From positions 38,501-102,500 of the forward strand of contig NW_026515517.1 of the NCBI RefSeq assembly GCF_014898815.1: a stretch of 64,000 nt of DNA, in the 5' to 3' direction. This document shows, in pieces, positions 1 to 10,055 of this stretch (its first letter is position 1; each line of letters begins with the position of its first letter). The notes beneath the pieces were generated by a model, which was not told the origin of the DNA, made no database searches, and saw nothing but the letters and a program-made list of their open reading frames with translations. The DNA comes from Panonychus citri (taxonomy: Eukaryota; Arthropoda; Arachnida; Trombidiformes; Tetranychidae). The position numbers were made by a program, and so were the translations under genes.

Positions 1-232
1 ATAATAAATAATATCTAATATATATAATATATATAATATATATAATATATATAATGTATAATATATAATATATAAATAATATATAATATATATAATATAT
101 ATAATATATATAATGTATAATATATAATATATAATATATAATATATAAATTATATATTTAATATAATATATATAATATATAAATATATATTTAATATAAT
201 ATATAATATATAATTAATTTAATGTGGTTATA
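1..232. repeat. AT-rich tandem repeat tract (TATAATATA type)
   Basis: Almost pure A/T made of short alternating units such as TATAATATATA. It resembles the AT-rich core at 44130-44710 and lies beside a worn copy of the long repeat found around that core. No gene is visible. It could be the edge of a second repeat/origin region continuing left of the window. Confidence 0.85.
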
Positions 233-324
233 TATAAAAAACGATTGATGCCCCCTTTTACCTGACTTCCATTCAACCTACACATGAGTGCTGTTATTTG
301 GTTAAAAGATAATGTTTGTATAGT

Positions 325-440
325 AATTGTTTTGTTTCCATTTCAGGCAATAATCCTTTTTGCAAAAAATCAAAATATGGTTACGTAAGAGAAGAAGAGT
401 AAGAGACTTTTAAAAGATAGGCAGCGAAAGAGTTTTCTTG
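325..440 (+). repeat. Degenerate copy of the hr-like long repeat
   Basis: The stretch follows the left-arm repeat units at 43335-43440. Shared elements in the same order are a TTGTTTCC segment, a GGCAA/GCCAGACAAAAATC-like segment, AAATCAAAAT, then ATACGTAAGAGAAGAAGAG-like sequence and AGTAAGAGAC. Similarity fades after about 440. From 440 to 780 I see only T/C-rich DNA with no ATG-initiated gene. Confidence 0.7.
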
Positions 441-780
441 AAAAGAATATCTTTGTGATCTATGATCTTTCTGCAAATTTCTGCAATCACACGCTTTTCT
501 GTTTCTGCTTTTCTGGTCCTCTTATTCTTTCTTTATCTGTCTCTCTTTCTATTTTTTCCAATCTTCTTCTTTCAATCTTATTCTTTATTTACTTTGAAAA
601 TTTCTTTTGGAAAGTAAATAGAAACTTTGATCACTAATTGAATTTTTGATAAATTTATTTACTCAATTGTTACGGTAACAGTGATGCATTCCCGGAAAAA
701 AGAAAGAAAGAGAAAAAAATGATAGAAATGCGTAAGCTGTGATAGCTGTGCAATTTTGTTTTGCAATCGTTTACATCATG

Positions 781-1485
781 TTAAAGTGTTATTTTATTTG
801 AGAATATAAAATAAAAAAACACAACTATAAATGGTTGAAAAATTTTCAAATTTTGGACAAATTCAACTGGTGTTATAGTTTTTGCATTAAGAAGCCAAAA
901 ATTAAGCTTCTTGCTATCCAGCAAATGAACTCCTTGCCAGTTGGTTAGTTCAAATCCGTAAACAGGGTCGAATAGTATCCCTTTCATTGGTCCATTTTTA
1001 CAAGCACCAATTATAAGAGATATCAGCTTAGGAAATACTTCAAATCGACCAAATTTATATTCAAATAGAAACATTGAATTTGATGAGTATAACTTTGGAA
1101 AATACCACATTAGAACACTCAAACCAAAATCGTTAGCAGAAACATCAACTATACGTTCAAGGGCGCATTTTAGGTACAGAAAACTTGTTTCATTAAAGTA
1201 AATTTGTTTTCCAATAGTATCGTTTAAACTTGAATGAGTTATCATAGTCACATGAGGACAATTTTCTCGGAACTTTTCACTTGTGTTGATAGTAGTAGCA
1301 TGAGAGATGATGTTTGTCGATTTAGCAAACACAGAATATACAACAACATAAGGTTTTGAACAGACATCCTCAGCAGTAGCAGCTTCAGACTCTACAAGTA
1401 TATAGCCTGGTATTTTGTTACTTTTAAGAAAATAAAAAAGGCTACATTCAACTGAAGTTGAATATTTCTCGAAAAAGTGCTCCAT
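781..1485 (-). CDS. Hypothetical protein, 234 aa
   Basis: An intact ATG-initiated frame on the minus strand, the last gene before the left repeat region. I do not recognise the family. The protein is mixed alpha/beta in character and has a hydrophobic C-terminal stretch (about residues 212-230, rich in F, V and I) that could be a membrane tail. It carries none of the microsatellite tracts that mark its neighbours. It lies 54 bp downstream of the kinase-like gene at 1540-3267 on the same strand. Confidence 0.65.
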   Translation of the reverse strand: MEHFFEKYSTSVECSLFYFLKSNKIPGYILVESEAATAEDVCSKPYVVVYSVFAKSTNIISHATTINTSEKFRENCPHVTMITHSSLNDTIGKQIYFNETSFLYLKCALERIVDVSANDFGLSVLMWYFPKLYSSNSMFLFEYKFGRFEVFPKLISLIIGACKNGPMKGILFDPVYGFELTNWQGVHLLDSKKLNFWLLNAKTITPVEFVQNLKIFQPFIVVFFYFIFSNKITL

Positions 1486-1539
1486 TCATTAGGACTACCG
1501 ATTGACTACTGGAGTATTGAGTAGTTCAGCATAAGCTAT

Positions 1540-3267
1540 TCACTTTTTACTGTGTTTGATTGCAAATTGATTTTGAAAACAATCAAGTTTACAACTCAAA
1601 TCAATAAATGAGTCAATGTAATCACTGAATGAAGTTGACAGGTTTTTGATAATTTCTGTTGAGCCTGCAAGATCAACATTGTCAACCTTATGATCATTTA
1701 TACGATTGTATTTATATGATGCAGCTTTCACAATTTGTTGTTGAATTGCTGCAATTCGATCAAAGTTACAACGTTTTTCTTCAGACTTATCATTTCTTGA
1801 GCAGGCGTTGCTATAAGTGTTAGCATTTGTAGTGATTGAATCAATATTCTTGTGTGAATTCACGCAGTATGATGATGATGATGATGATGATGATAAATCA
1901 ATACAAATTGAATTTGTCATACATGCAATGTATCGGTAAACATGAAGCTGAGCAAGTAAATAGTTGACGTTAGCTATTGCAGGTAAATCGTTCATTGAAC
2001 CTCTTTTCAAAATACGATTGGCAACCTGGCAAACAGATGAATCAATGAGATAAATTACTTCTACATGTTGAATAGAGCCATTTCGCAGTGTTTCAACGAC
2101 ACTGGGAAAATCTACTTCATGAAACCAATTATGTAACGCATTGTGAACATCTTGTGTATATGCAACAGGCAATACTGAACGTGGCAATCTTTTTGCTATT
2201 GCTGTTGTTGTTGTTTTTGTTGGTACAGAAGATGATTGATCTTGCTCGCTTCTCTTATTGTGATTTTCAACTGTTTGTAATTTTGAACTACCTTTTAACC
2301 TTTTATGAGAACATCCGAAAGCAGTATGAAGAGGCTTGGCATTATTGCTACTTTCTTCATCGCAAGCATCCCCGGCGAAGAATGTTGGCGAAGACGATGT
2401 TGATTGTGAATATTGTCCCATTAACCAGTTAACCGCATACCAGGCATAATTTGATAGGCAATACCTATCCCAGACTACTGGAACATGGTTCGCTGTTAGT
2501 TCAAAATTAGCACGCTGAATTGATTCAAACCAAAAAAGTGAATGTAACGGTTCAAAGTTTCTTTGTACACTAAAGTTTGGTACACGTGACAATTTTGGAA
2601 AACACAATTTATTCAATTTCACCGGAGTTCTAGTTGTAGCCAATTGTCTCACTAGAAAAGATTTACCAACACCAGTCATGCCATCAATCGCTATAGAAAG
2701 TTTTCCTGACAGTTGGTTAAAGTTATTGTTTGTTGTTTGACAGAGACGCGACAAATCTACAAATGTGTTACTTTCCTCGATGCTGATTGGAAGTGATGCT
2801 ACCTGCGATGATGTTGATGATGTTGATGTTGTTGTTGTGCTTACCGCAAGCAAATGATCATCGACTGACGCAGGGTTTGACTCCTGTTTAGAAACTTTTA
2901 AAGGTGGTTTAGTTGGTGGGTCAGTTGCAGTAAACAAGTTCAAATAGGATGAGACAAGAATTTCATTATTGTTAACTTTTTCATCATGTCCTGCAATACT
3001 TATATTCTGCTGTAATGATTGTAATTGTTGTTGTTTCTCCTGTTGCTGATGTTCCATTTTCTTTTTTAAATGCGTTCCTCCATGCATTTGTTTTAAAAAC
3101 GCACAGATATTTTGAACCTTATCCTCTGGTAAATGTAGAGAATCTGATAATACGGGTACGTCAACAGGTACCTGGGTATTGGTACTATTATTGTGAGCTT
3201 CATCTAGCTTGATACGTTTTGTATGTACGACACAGTTGATCTGGGCATTTTCATTTGATTCTTGCAT
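1540..3267 (-). CDS. Nucleoside/thymidylate kinase-like protein (copy 1)
   Basis: The 575-residue protein has a P-loop at about 195-203 (DGMTGVGKS) in a hydrophobic strand context, a DRY motif at about 267-269 (VVWDRYC), and a lid-like RILKRG segment further on. This order (Walker A, DR, lid Arg) is that of deoxynucleoside and thymidylate kinases. Those enzymes are about 210-250 aa. Here the domain has a 190-residue low-complexity N-terminus and an inserted Ser/Thr-rich loop after DRY. The predicted role is nucleotide supply for viral DNA synthesis, but activity is uncertain. It is one of three such genes in the window; nudiviruses are known to carry several thymidine-kinase-like genes. It is divergent from 3333-4472, with 65 bp between the two ATGs. 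Confidence 0.65.
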   Translation of the reverse strand: MQESNENAQINCVVHTKRIKLDEAHNNSTNTQVPVDVPVLSDSLHLPEDKVQNICAFLKQMHGGTHLKKKMEHQQQEKQQQLQSLQQNISIAGHDEKVNNNEILVSSYLNLFTATDPPTKPPLKVSKQESNPASVDDHLLAVSTTTTSTSSTSSQVASLPISIEESNTFVDLSRLCQTTNNNFNQLSGKLSIAIDGMTGVGKSFLVRQLATTRTPVKLNKLCFPKLSRVPNFSVQRNFEPLHSLFWFESIQRANFELTANHVPVVWDRYCLSNYAWYAVNWLMGQYSQSTSSSPTFFAGDACDEESSNNAKPLHTAFGCSHKRLKGSSKLQTVENHNKRSEQDQSSSVPTKTTTTAIAKRLPRSVLPVAYTQDVHNALHNWFHEVDFPSVVETLRNGSIQHVEVIYLIDSSVCQVANRILKRGSMNDLPAIANVNYLLAQLHVYRYIACMTNSICIDLSSSSSSSSYCVNSHKNIDSITTNANTYSNACSRNDKSEEKRCNFDRIAAIQQQIVKAASYKYNRINDHKVDNVDLAGSTEIIKNLSTSFSDYIDSFIDLSCKLDCFQNQFAIKHSKK

Positions 3268-3332
3268 TGTTGTTGTTGTTGTTGTTGTTCACTGACTGTA
3301 TACTCACAATTTACTTGGCTGTGCTTGTGAGT

Positions 3333-4472
3333 ATGGTTTTGAAAGCTTACAAAAATCGCAGTTTTTGGGTTCATCCGATTCCTGCAAGTATAAGGAAAAC
3401 TTTACACTGTTACAGAAGAGAGGTAACAACTGAAGAAAATCTGTACGAAAAATTTATACTAACTAATGAAGGTGAAAATGCTAATGAACAAACATGGAAT
3501 ACTAATATCGTCGGCAACCAAAAAAGTGAAACAGAAGTGTATATAGTTGGTATTCCTGTTCTTGTTTCAACCTTGACCGATGAATGTGAACTGAATGCAA
3601 TTCCAACTCTGACAGATTGTCAAACTCGTTTATATATTTATTCAACTCATAGATTATTAACTGAGAATGAATTGTACGTTTTAGATAAGAAATTTGGTCG
3701 GAAAACTATTCGCTGTATAAAACCTTATGCTTTGCATATTTGTAATGCAGAAAACCTTTGCAATCCATTACCAGAGATGTGCAAGTGTCCACAATGTGGG
3801 TCACGGCAAGGACAAACCTCGCAAATGCCTGTCAACATGATGACTCATGATTCAAATGGGTTGATACAAAATGGATACATGGAAGTATCGATTGGTGAAT
3901 GTACAAGTTCATCAGTTCTATATCGCAAGAAGGTTCCATTTCATGCAAGATATAGCGCAACTAACTTCACCGTGCCAAACAGTCACAATTTTTACACGGA
4001 TTACCACCCCGCGACAAGAGGAAGCACCGTTATACATCAATTAGCCATTGATTCAGGTACAAATTATGATACTGAAATATTAATGCCAGCCAATTTTCAC
4101 TTGGTTAACTCTAAATTTGGTTATTTCTATGAAGCAGAATCTAATCTTTACGTGAACACTTTTACAAAATATGTAATGACATCAATAAGGTCAGACACGT
4201 CATCCAGAGTAGGCAACAGGTTTTCTAACAGTAATGTAGGGTATGCCTACAGAGATAACCCCGATACAATTGCCTTTTCATCTATTGATACAGAAGATAG
4301 TATAGTGGTAGGATACATTGTACACCTGTTAACAAGGCTTGGCTTCCATGAGATTTTTGTCCACTCTAAACGAGCAATACTTGCAACAGACGATTTTTTC
4401 ACACTTGTTGTTGGTTCTTTACATAATCTGAACACTTGTCTGTCTTCTTCTCCACATATACACAAAATTTGA
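3333..4472 (+). CDS. Hypothetical protein, 379 aa
   Basis: The frame is open further upstream, but the first ATG is at 3333. The extra upstream leucine run comes from a TTG microsatellite next to the opposing gene's start. The protein has two CxxC-like spots (a CKCPQC cluster near the middle) that could bind zinc and otherwise no recognised motif. There is no convincing signal peptide from this ATG. It is paired head-to-head with the kinase-like gene, so both probably share a promoter in the 65 bp between them. Confidence 0.7.
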   Translation: MVLKAYKNRSFWVHPIPASIRKTLHCYRREVTTEENLYEKFILTNEGENANEQTWNTNIVGNQKSETEVYIVGIPVLVSTLTDECELNAIPTLTDCQTRLYIYSTHRLLTENELYVLDKKFGRKTIRCIKPYALHICNAENLCNPLPEMCKCPQCGSRQGQTSQMPVNMMTHDSNGLIQNGYMEVSIGECTSSSVLYRKKVPFHARYSATNFTVPNSHNFYTDYHPATRGSTVIHQLAIDSGTNYDTEILMPANFHLVNSKFGYFYEAESNLYVNTFTKYVMTSIRSDTSSRVGNRFSNSNVGYAYRDNPDTIAFSSIDTEDSIVVGYIVHLLTRLGFHEIFVHSKRAILATDDFFTLVVGSLHNLNTCLSSSPHIHKI

Positions 4473-4653
4473 GTAACAGACGGTAAACAAACTAATTCTG
4501 GTTTCCAATCCATTCATACATGCATGCATGTTTGGCAACGACAATAGATTACAAAACCACATGTAAACACAAGTAGACACAAATAGAGATCAAAGGCGGA
4601 AACACGGCAGCACACTTGGACACAAGATACTTGGTAACACTTATTTCACAAAA

Positions 4654-5955
4654 ATGTTCCTCAGTACAAATGAAAATATGGAAATAGAAAGTTCTGATGT
4701 ACAAATGACGAATGAAAGACAAGAGTTTAAAGGTTTGCCGCAACCCCTATCATTATCGTTAGATCAAACTGCACCAGATCGAATGCATGATAAAAGCAAT
4801 AATGGTGGTAGTGAGACAAAAAATACTAGCGATAGAAGTAATAGCGATCTTGATTCAATAGAGACAAATTTTTGGCATCTATCAGATATCCCAAGTAACC
4901 ATGTACTAATTAACATGCCCTCTTTCCTTGTACCAACTGACATCACTGGAAATGATTCAACCATTGACAATATTAGAGCAATAAAACCGGAATCTTTTTT
5001 TCGTCTTATTGGGTATGCGATTGAAAACGAAAATTGTTCAACTGGTTGTTTAATCAATGAAACAGAAAAATATGTGAGTTATCTAGAAACATTGCTTAAC
5101 ACTAGCACGGGTAACAACAACAACTACAAAAATAATAATGCTAATTCTGATAGCTACAGTAGCATAAAGCAATTTATTTCAGTTGATTTTATTAAGCTAG
5201 TAAGTGAACAGTGTAATGCTTTTGTTTGCGATGAAAAATTTTCTGCATGTATTGATAAAATTTCATTTGACCCGGTGAGATTTTACAAAACAGAGCCTGG
5301 TACCAATCTATACCTTGAGTCAACATGTAGCGGAAATTTCTACTCTCTTTTGGTTGGAGAAGAGGAAATTGTTGCCGTGAGACAAGCAAATAATGATACT
5401 GACTACAATCGAGCTCAATATGCGTTAACCCGATTAACGGATACACTTTGTAATGGAAAAAGTCGCCTCTATGAGTGTACCATACGTTGGTTAAATCTTT
5501 GGCTTTTGTTTAGAATTTTACTAGAAGAATCTATACCTATCTTCGGATATTGTGCAAATAATTTGAAATGTACTTACACATTATTCGCTTTTGATTTTGT
5601 TGTTCGAACAAAGCTGCTCAGTGCATGGCAACACCAACTCGAGACAAGAAAAATTTTGACCATGATTTCAAAAAACTACAAAAATGATAGCCCATATATA
5701 CAATTTCTACGAATTAACGGCTATCGTGATAGGGCAAACTTTATTCTGGAACTGTTACAGTCACAATGTGATGACGCAAACATCAAAAACAAATTGAAAC
5801 AGCTAAATATAAATGAATATTTTACCCTGTTAGAAAGTAAAACACAATGCATCAATGGTAAAGAATATTATGATATAGACATCAACTTGTTGTACAATTG
5901 GCTGGCAGTGTTCGCTAATAAAGGGATAGAAACCCTATCTGAACTGCAACTATAG
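4654..5955 (+). CDS. Hypothetical protein, 433 aa
   Basis: Intact ATG-initiated frame. The first 60 residues are polar and Ser/Asn-rich. Residues 90-430 look like a folded, mostly helical domain with scattered cysteines, interrupted by an Asn-rich insertion near 150-165. I do not recognise the family. By size and position it might be a nudiviral transcription factor such as P47, but no motif supports this and the name is withheld. Confidence 0.7.
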   Translation: MFLSTNENMEIESSDVQMTNERQEFKGLPQPLSLSLDQTAPDRMHDKSNNGGSETKNTSDRSNSDLDSIETNFWHLSDIPSNHVLINMPSFLVPTDITGNDSTIDNIRAIKPESFFRLIGYAIENENCSTGCLINETEKYVSYLETLLNTSTGNNNNYKNNNANSDSYSSIKQFISVDFIKLVSEQCNAFVCDEKFSACIDKISFDPVRFYKTEPGTNLYLESTCSGNFYSLLVGEEEIVAVRQANNDTDYNRAQYALTRLTDTLCNGKSRLYECTIRWLNLWLLFRILLEESIPIFGYCANNLKCTYTLFAFDFVVRTKLLSAWQHQLETRKILTMISKNYKNDSPYIQFLRINGYRDRANFILELLQSQCDDANIKNKLKQLNINEYFTLLESKTQCINGKEYYDIDINLLYNWLAVFANKGIETLSELQL

Positions 5956-6528
5956 AATGCGACTAAACCACAACCTTTTCATTTGTATAAGAATGCATTT
6001 CCAATCCAAAGCACGTTGATCATTTGCATTTGAAATGTTGCAAAATGTGTTGCATGGGGCAGAGGGTTCATTATCACATATCACAGTAACAGGTATACAT
6101 AGAGTGTCAGTACATTGCTGTTGAGCGTCTTCAATTTACTTGGTAACCTTTCTTTTTTGACGGAATTTTTTTTTTGCTGACCTGGTTGCTCTTTTTTTGC
6201 GTTACTTTTTGACAATACTTTCCTTTCTCCTTTATTATGTAACAGCGGTACAACCAATTTTACAAGGTGATAAAATAATCGGTGTATCCCAACCTTGAAT
6301 TACAGAACCCAAACCACCCGCATATTCATGATCACAGATTTGTGTGATCTCTCTGTGTGTCTTCATGTGTCATCTCATTTTGCACCAATGACCAATGACT
6401 TCGTTTACGTTTATATGTACATGCTCATGAAGATAAGATACAAGTAAGTACATAGAATGGATGGTTGTTCATTCGTCCAGAAAATGGGTTACATAGTAAT
6501 GTGAGACATGTGAGTGAGTGATTTTTTT
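5956..6528. other. Gene-poor intergenic region, 573 bp
   Basis: No ATG-initiated frame of useful length on either strand. The flanking genes converge here (plus-strand end at 5955, minus-strand end at 6529), so the region holds two 3' ends. It contains poly-T runs (about 6150-6200) and no repeat I can match elsewhere. Confidence 0.6.
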
Positions 6529-9345
6529 TTAAAACAAAAGTGATTCGCTGATGCGTTCAACTATCTCGTTTTTGTATGAAGGGAAAGCAGGATTTTTTTT
6601 CACAATCTCCACAAGCTGAATTATTGTATCTCGATACGCTTTAGCATCACAATCTGTAATCAAAGATTCCAAGATATCTATGGATCTATTACCGTTTTGT
6701 TTACCATGTGTTTGATGATTATTGCTTGCTTGAGGTTGCGTGTTATATTTGGTCAATCTTACGTCAGAAAGTGGCGTTATGCGTTGCCGGTTTGATGAGC
6801 AGATTGAAAGCAATTGTATTACATGATTATCATCCAAGTTTAATTCAACTGCATAACCAACCTTAAATAGAACTGTTTTTGAAATTTGAACGTTTTTAAC
6901 CTTGTTAGCTAACAAAATGTACGGTAAACCATTTATTTCTATTTTTTGAAAGTTTTCGTCATTTTGTCCATCATCACCTTTACCCCCGTCACCCTCTCTT
7001 TCCGCATCTCCATCATCAACCTCATTATCATCATTAACATTATCTGCATCAGCATCATTATCACTACGTTCACTACCATTATCAACGGATATGTTACCAC
7101 AAGATTCATGGCTTGCCTCGTGTATCTCTTTCTCTGCTGTTTGTAATGCAACTTGACATTCACTTGAGGTACTTGTTTTAGTAGTAGGGGTGGTGGCCTC
7201 AACAGTTTCTTTGCAACATAGTATTCTTCCATCATCACTACTACCTTCAACAGGAGAGAGAACTTCACGCTCGCCTTGTGGCTCTCTTTGAGATTCAGCT
7301 GCGGATGACATAAGGCAACTTGTAGCATGATAGAAAAACTCAGCATTCGATATGCTCGCTTTAGCAACAATCTTCAGTTTTGTTTTTGTTGTTGTTGTTG
7401 TTGTTGTATCATCTGAAACATCACCATTGTCGTAGTCACAATTATCTTTGATCTCATTATCTGGATGAGTATCATTGTCAGCGAAAGCGATTAAAAGGGA
7501 TAAATTTGAAATTCCAACAACAGCTCCAATAATCGGTTTACCTTCGTAGATGTAAGATTTACCACATATTGGATATTTTTCTTTGTAAATTTGTAAGACT
7601 TTAGAATCAAAGGCACAATCTCTTTCTAGCTGATTGATAAGCACCGGATTGGCATCATCATCATCATCAGAATAGTAAATACAATTTTGTGGAAACAATG
7701 TTTTCACCAGTTTAAGTTTGTCATAAAATGATCGGTTAGGCTTTTCGATAGTCAATTGTGCATCTATCTCACTATCATTTGTATGGAGCGAATGGAGCGA
7801 TGTGTGGCAAGGTGACGGAGGTGACACTTTACAGACAAATGCAATGTCAAAAATTGCAAGATATTCACTTGTAAGGAACACATCAAAAAGTACCATTTTA
7901 TAAGACTCAAATAACAACTCATGATACCTTGCTGATAGGAATGTGGTCAGTTTATCTACAAGAGAAGTAGAAGCTTGACTGTTACCTGTCATCGTCGGAA
8001 GAGTGAATGCCGCTGTTTTTTCATCATACAAAACTACATGATCCCTTGTCATTACAACCCAGGAACGTTGTAATGATCCATGTGCTTTTATAGAAACATG
8101 ATTAACGATTTCAAACTTGGGTCGGACAAAAGTTTCATATTCACCAATGACATGCGACATGAACTCCTTCGATTGAACAGGTAGGTCAGCTTTGAAAAGA
8201 ATTTTATTCCCTATGATTAGTTTGATAGCTTCCACATCACTTTGTGTTGATTTTGCCAAACATGTAGAAAATTTACTTGGACACTGGTAATATTTCACCA
8301 ATAGTGCACCATTTGTCAGAATTGCAGATGACCTTTGATTGTTTATCCTTTGTTTACTGTTACTGGCATCTAATATTACAATAGATCTATTTTTGCTGTT
8401 AACGGACTGTTGTTGTTGTTGTTGTTGTATCCCATCAGAGAATGACAGTGTTGTCACTGTTTGTGTAAAGTCAATTGATGGTTCAATTAGATACATATAA
8501 CTTGATAAGAAAAATTTCAATGCTTCCAAAGGAAACAAAAGGTGTACTCTCATTTGGTTAACATTGGTATCATTGAAATTTTGTATAGAGAAAATGATGG
8601 ATCTAAATACACTCATACATATTTCAGTATTTAACAGAGTATTTTCGTTATATCTGTTCCAAGTGTACCAGTGCACCGGTGCTGATTCTTTATCCATAAT
8701 ATCCCTAACTATGTTAACTTTTACATCGTTCAAATTGTCTGTATCATTATTCTGTTGTTGTTGTTGTTGTTGTTGTTGTTGCACTTGTGTGATACAGTTA
8801 ACTGGCTTGGTGTTTTTCTGCTGTTGTTCAAAATTGTGACATTTGGCCACTTCTGATTCAAGAACAGTTTTCCAATGCTCGGTACATACTTGGCTAACAC
8901 ATCCAACATCAGATGAAACAAATTGCTCGAAACTTTTTACCTGTGGACATTGTACGTTTATGTTTTCAACAGTATTCCCAGTGTACCTTGTTTTATTTAA
9001 AATTGTTACATACAACTGTATGAACATGTGAAGAGACAGGTAACCATTTTTCCTTTTATTCTCGTTTTCGTTTTTAACATTGAGCTTTTTACCTCTCTTG
9101 TTCTGTGTACCACCACCACCACCACCACCACTAATAGAAGTAGTAATCGATTCTGATCGGCTTGTCAATTGTTGTGATTTACGTTTGTACAACTTACGTT
9201 TACTGTTAGTTTGCTGCAGTGCAGCAACAGGAGAAGTACCATTGTGAACACTACTGTTGTCAAAATTGGCATCAATACGTGTATTGGTTATAATACTATT
9301 ACGCTCAACACACAATTTTTCCACACTAGGACCATTATGAGTCAT
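6529..9345 (-). CDS. Large hypothetical protein, 938 aa, with polyQ and acidic tracts
   Basis: The second longest class of gene in the window and unrecognised. It starts with a basic region (Lys/Arg-rich, residues about 45-100) that could serve nuclear import or DNA binding. It has two polyglutamine runs, a central globular stretch (about 260-650), a strongly acidic Asp/Glu/Asn-rich segment (about 770-830) and a conserved-looking C-terminal domain of about 110 residues. I looked for signatures of LEF-4, LEF-8, LEF-9 and DNA polymerase and saw none. Its ATG at 9343-9345 lies only 6-8 bp from the opposing ATG at 9337, so the two genes overlap by 9 bp head-to-head. Confidence 0.75.
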   Translation of the reverse strand: MTHNGPSVEKLCVERNSIITNTRIDANFDNSSVHNGTSPVAALQQTNSKRKLYKRKSQQLTSRSESITTSISGGGGGGGTQNKRGKKLNVKNENENKRKNGYLSLHMFIQLYVTILNKTRYTGNTVENINVQCPQVKSFEQFVSSDVGCVSQVCTEHWKTVLESEVAKCHNFEQQQKNTKPVNCITQVQQQQQQQQQQNNDTDNLNDVKVNIVRDIMDKESAPVHWYTWNRYNENTLLNTEICMSVFRSIIFSIQNFNDTNVNQMRVHLLFPLEALKFFLSSYMYLIEPSIDFTQTVTTLSFSDGIQQQQQQQSVNSKNRSIVILDASNSKQRINNQRSSAILTNGALLVKYYQCPSKFSTCLAKSTQSDVEAIKLIIGNKILFKADLPVQSKEFMSHVIGEYETFVRPKFEIVNHVSIKAHGSLQRSWVVMTRDHVVLYDEKTAAFTLPTMTGNSQASTSLVDKLTTFLSARYHELLFESYKMVLFDVFLTSEYLAIFDIAFVCKVSPPSPCHTSLHSLHTNDSEIDAQLTIEKPNRSFYDKLKLVKTLFPQNCIYYSDDDDDANPVLINQLERDCAFDSKVLQIYKEKYPICGKSYIYEGKPIIGAVVGISNLSLLIAFADNDTHPDNEIKDNCDYDNGDVSDDTTTTTTTKTKLKIVAKASISNAEFFYHATSCLMSSAAESQREPQGEREVLSPVEGSSDDGRILCCKETVEATTPTTKTSTSSECQVALQTAEKEIHEASHESCGNISVDNGSERSDNDADADNVNDDNEVDDGDAEREGDGGKGDDGQNDENFQKIEINGLPYILLANKVKNVQISKTVLFKVGYAVELNLDDNHVIQLLSICSSNRQRITPLSDVRLTKYNTQPQASNNHQTHGKQNGNRSIDILESLITDCDAKAYRDTIIQLVEIVKKNPAFPSYKNEIVERISESLLF

Positions 9346-9687
9346 TGTATTATTCTAAACGATAGGAAACTGACTGGGTCTGCTGAAGATAAATCTAATT
9401 TTACTTCACAAGAACAGCAAAATATCAAAAATGAGGAAAATATTTTACAACCTGATCGATTTATATCCTCGTTTGAATTGGAAAATTTACAACAACAACA
9501 ACAGCAGCAGCAGCAGCAGCAACAACAACAATATAATTCGAATATTTTTGGAAAAAATGATAAAATTGGACGAAAACCAACAAAAACTGAGCGACAATTC
9601 ACTCAATTGAAATACCTTTTCAGGGACTCTATACCTGAAATTTGCAGCCTCTGTTATGGAGAGCATTGTATCTGTACTCAAGATTGA
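9337..9687 (+). CDS. Small polyQ protein with a Cys-rich tail, 116 aa
   Basis: ATG at 9337 sits inside the first codons of the opposing 938-aa gene. The protein has a central polyglutamine run (encoded at about 9490-9531, mixed CAA/CAG) and ends in a compact Cys/His cluster (CSLCYGEHCIC) that could bind a metal. The frame is open further upstream, but only with non-ATG codons. Its last 10 bp overlap the end of the convergent gene at 9678. It could be a small regulatory protein; nothing identifies it. Confidence 0.5.
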   Translation: MSHCIILNDRKLTGSAEDKSNFTSQEQQNIKNEENILQPDRFISSFELENLQQQQQQQQQQQQQQYNSNIFGKNDKIGRKPTKTERQFTQLKYLFRDSIPEICSLCYGEHCICTQD

Positions 9688-10055
9688 GTATTCACCACGA
9701 GACTTGGATGCAGGGTAAATAGTGCAGCATGATATTTACTTTCTGTGTACAAATTGTCAGTCATACGATTTACCAAAACTACACAAATACCATCACCTTC
9801 TATTGACTGTCTGTAAATTGGTAAACTTATAAGATAGGCTATCATTGTTTGTATATGTGGAAGTGTTAAATGTGAAATATCATGTTTGGCAGGTCTATCA
9901 ACTATAATGCAAGCATTTTGCATCAAGGAAACAGAACCGATTCCCGGATGAACAGCTTGGCATAAGTCATGTAGCGATTCAGTTTGATTTAATAAAATTG
10001 CTAAAATATTTACATGATAACGGACACATTCTGAATCACAAATTATTATTCTCAT
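9678..10055 (-). CDS. Hypothetical protein, 125 aa
   Basis: ATG at 10053-10055 overlaps the stop codon of the upstream gene in an ATGA arrangement (ATG 10055-10053, TGA 10054-10052). This suggests the two proteins are made from one transcript by termination and re-initiation. The protein is compact, alpha/beta-looking and free of low-complexity tracts. No family recognised. It is the third gene of the PIF-0 cluster. Confidence 0.65.
   Translation of the reverse strand: MRIIICDSECVRYHVNILAILLNQTESLHDLCQAVHPGIGSVSLMQNACIIVDRPAKHDISHLTLPHIQTMIAYLISLPIYRQSIEGDGICVVLVNRMTDNLYTESKYHAALFTLHPSLVVNTQS

Noticed and set aside
455..637. 60-codon plus-strand frame near the left end
   Set aside because: No ATG start (begins GTG), composed of T/C-rich DNA within the degenerate repeat region.
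6939..7370. 143-codon minus-strand frame inside the 938-aa gene
   Set aside because: Overlaps the acidic region of the larger gene; Met/Val-rich composition is the frame shadow of GAT-type codons.
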